Part shown: piece after piece, positions 7,775 through 8,135 of the stretch
How the letters are laid out: each line of letters opens with the position of its first letter
How positions within the stretch are numbered: the stretch's first letter is position 1
Assembly (NCBI GenBank): GCA_900767385.1
Contig: CAAFYY010000077.1
Span: 1 to 8,135 of the forward strand
Length of the DNA: 8,135 bases
Origin: Bacteroidales bacterium
Lineage (GTDB): Bacteria > Bacteroidota > Bacteroidia > Bacteroidales > Paludibacteraceae
Direction of reading: 5' to 3'
Notes under the pieces: model-generated
Seen by the model: only the letters and a program-made list of their open reading frames with translations
What the model was told of the DNA's origin: nothing
The model's database searches: none
Position numbers and translations under genes: made by a program

Positions 7775-7852
7775 CATCGTTAATTTAACAACAACACAAG
7801 AGCCGCCACTTGGACGCAAAATTAACAAATATCTTTTTGCCACCAAACCGAC
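7747..7852. repeat. 9-bp inverted repeat around the facing promoters
   Basis: GTCGGTTTG (7747-7755) recurs inverted as CAAACCGAC (7844-7852), with 88 bases between the arms. The arms overlap or abut the -33 elements of the two promoters that face each other. The match does not extend past 9 bp, so it may be a regulator site or chance. Confidence 0.4.
7817..7847 (-). promoter_or_regulatory. Full-consensus Bacteroidetes promoter pointing left
   Basis: On the minus strand TTTG (7847-7844), 19 bases, then TAATTTTG (7824-7817) match the -33/-7 consensus. Transcription would start near 7810 and run leftwards, across the start site of the promoter at 7744-7774 and toward the GC-rich island. No clear gene lies immediately downstream; the next sure minus-strand gene is mutA, about 0.9 kb away. 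Confidence 0.6.
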
Positions 7853-7929
7853 TTTTCCCTCAGCGGCAAGGCCTCTCCCAGAGGAATAGGAATTCAGAAA
7901 TAGTTTGGATAGTTAGTTTATATTATTGT

Positions 7930-7965
7930 GTGAGGGCGTGTGTTTTTTTAGGCATGCGCTCTCAT
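7930..7965 (+). ncRNA. RNA hairpin, possibly part of a small + strand transcript
   Basis: GTGAGGGCGTGTG (7930-7942) pairs with CATGCGCTCTCAT (7953-7965) over 13 positions with no mismatch if G-U pairs are allowed; the loop is TTTTTTTAGG. Four of the pairs are G-U, and these become C/A mismatches on the opposite strand, so the stem is good only in + strand RNA. It lies about 150 bases downstream of the + strand promoter at 7744-7774. An A-run follows instead of a T-run, so it is not an intrinsic terminator for that strand. A separate small RNA gene is not proven. Confidence 0.3.
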
Positions 7966-8027
7966 TCAAAAAAAAATAGCTCTCCCTCGTTCTCGCAAAC
8001 AAAAACAAGATAAATAGTAACATTAGT

Positions 8028-8044
8028 GTCCAATAAAAATGGAC
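8028..8044. repeat. Short inverted repeat after the last gene
   Basis: GTCCA (8028-8032) and TGGAC (8040-8044) enclose a 7-base A-rich loop. It lies 12 bases past the stop codon of the minus-strand gene at the window edge. On that strand no T-run follows directly, so it is a weak terminator candidate; it could also lie near an insertion-sequence end. Confidence 0.35.
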
Positions 8045-8056
8045 GAGTTAATTAAT

Positions 8057-8135
8057 TTAATCAAATAGTCCCTCAAAGAGGGGATAATCGAGTTCTTTGA
8101 CATCGTTGAAATTAGTCTTATCGAACAGGTCACGC
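8057..8135 (-). CDS. C-terminal end of a minus-strand protein, possibly an IS transposase (partial)
   Basis: On the minus strand an open frame enters from the right edge, encodes 25 residues and stops with TAA at 8059-8057. The visible tail starts RDLFDKTNFN and ends DVKELDYPLFEGLFD. Its charged, aromatic composition and short LFD ending look like a genuine protein C-terminus. It resembles, from memory, the tails of Bacteroidetes IS4-type (DUF4372-containing) transposases; this is a weak inference from 25 residues. No other part of the gene is visible, and no terminal inverted repeat or target duplication can be confirmed. Confidence 0.5.
   Translation of the reverse strand, partial: RDLFDKTNFNDVKELDYPLFEGLFD

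Larger units (their letters stand above)
7016..8056. other. Gene-poor region upstream of mutAB
   Basis: About 1 kb with no convincing protein gene. Bases 7016-7139 are AT-rich with T-runs. Bases about 7140-7480 are richer in GC and hold two small overlapping ORFs, + strand 7139-7486 (115 codons) and - strand 7252-7470 (72 codons). Neither shows a recognised domain, and both are rich in Arg, Ser and Pro as expected of chance frames. Bases 7480-8056 are AT-rich again and carry two promoters, a hairpin and the end of a minus-strand gene next door. I found no tRNA, rRNA or CRISPR repeats. It may be the remains of a decayed gene or mobile element plus regulatory DNA. Confidence 0.6.

Noticed and set aside
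7744..7852. An invertible (phase-variable) promoter segment
   Set aside because: The inverted arms are only 9 bp and do not extend, there is no recombinase gene in view, and promoters already exist on both strands.
7810..8013. 67-codon + strand ORF after the rightward promoter
   Set aside because: It needs a TTG start, has a chance-like composition, and runs through the hairpin at 7930-7965.

Overview
The window looks like chromosome from a member of the Bacteroidales, most likely Prevotella-like. Four things point there: promoters of the Bacteroidetes TTTG / TAnnTTTG type, A-rich sequence without Shine-Dalgarno motifs before the start codons, a SusC-type TonB plug motif inside one protein, and a methylmalonyl-CoA mutase pair typical of succinate/propionate fermenters. 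The genus is an inference; the order is fairly secure.

Left part (1-2680, + strand): the 3' end of lysS (class II lysyl-tRNA synthetase with a C-terminal extension) is followed by a strong hairpin. Next is a complete 608-residue secreted protein of the DUF4140/DUF4139 (MuiA-like) family, which carries an embedded SusC-like plug fragment, and then a textbook intrinsic terminator.

Middle part (2810-7015, - strand): a two-gene operon encodes the small (MutA) and large (MutB) subunits of adenosylcobalamin-dependent methylmalonyl-CoA mutase. The genes are 2 bases apart, with a TAnnTTTG promoter element about 110 bases upstream and a strong terminator downstream. The enzyme interconverts succinyl-CoA and methylmalonyl-CoA. 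It converges on the MuiA-like gene, and each side has its own terminator.

Right part (7016-8056): about 1 kb without a convincing gene. It holds a GC-richer island (about 7140-7480) with small overlapping ORFs on both strands and an imperfect direct repeat, then AT-rich DNA. The AT-rich part carries two full-consensus Bacteroidetes promoters that face each other about 40 bases apart, and a 13-bp hairpin that pairs well only in the + strand RNA. The window ends in the last 25 codons of a minus-strand gene, possibly an insertion-sequence transposase.

The main points of interest are the plug fragment inside the DUF4139 protein, the face-to-face promoters in the gene-poor region, and a cysteine cluster in the MutA linker. 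I do not see a clearly new multi-gene system here.
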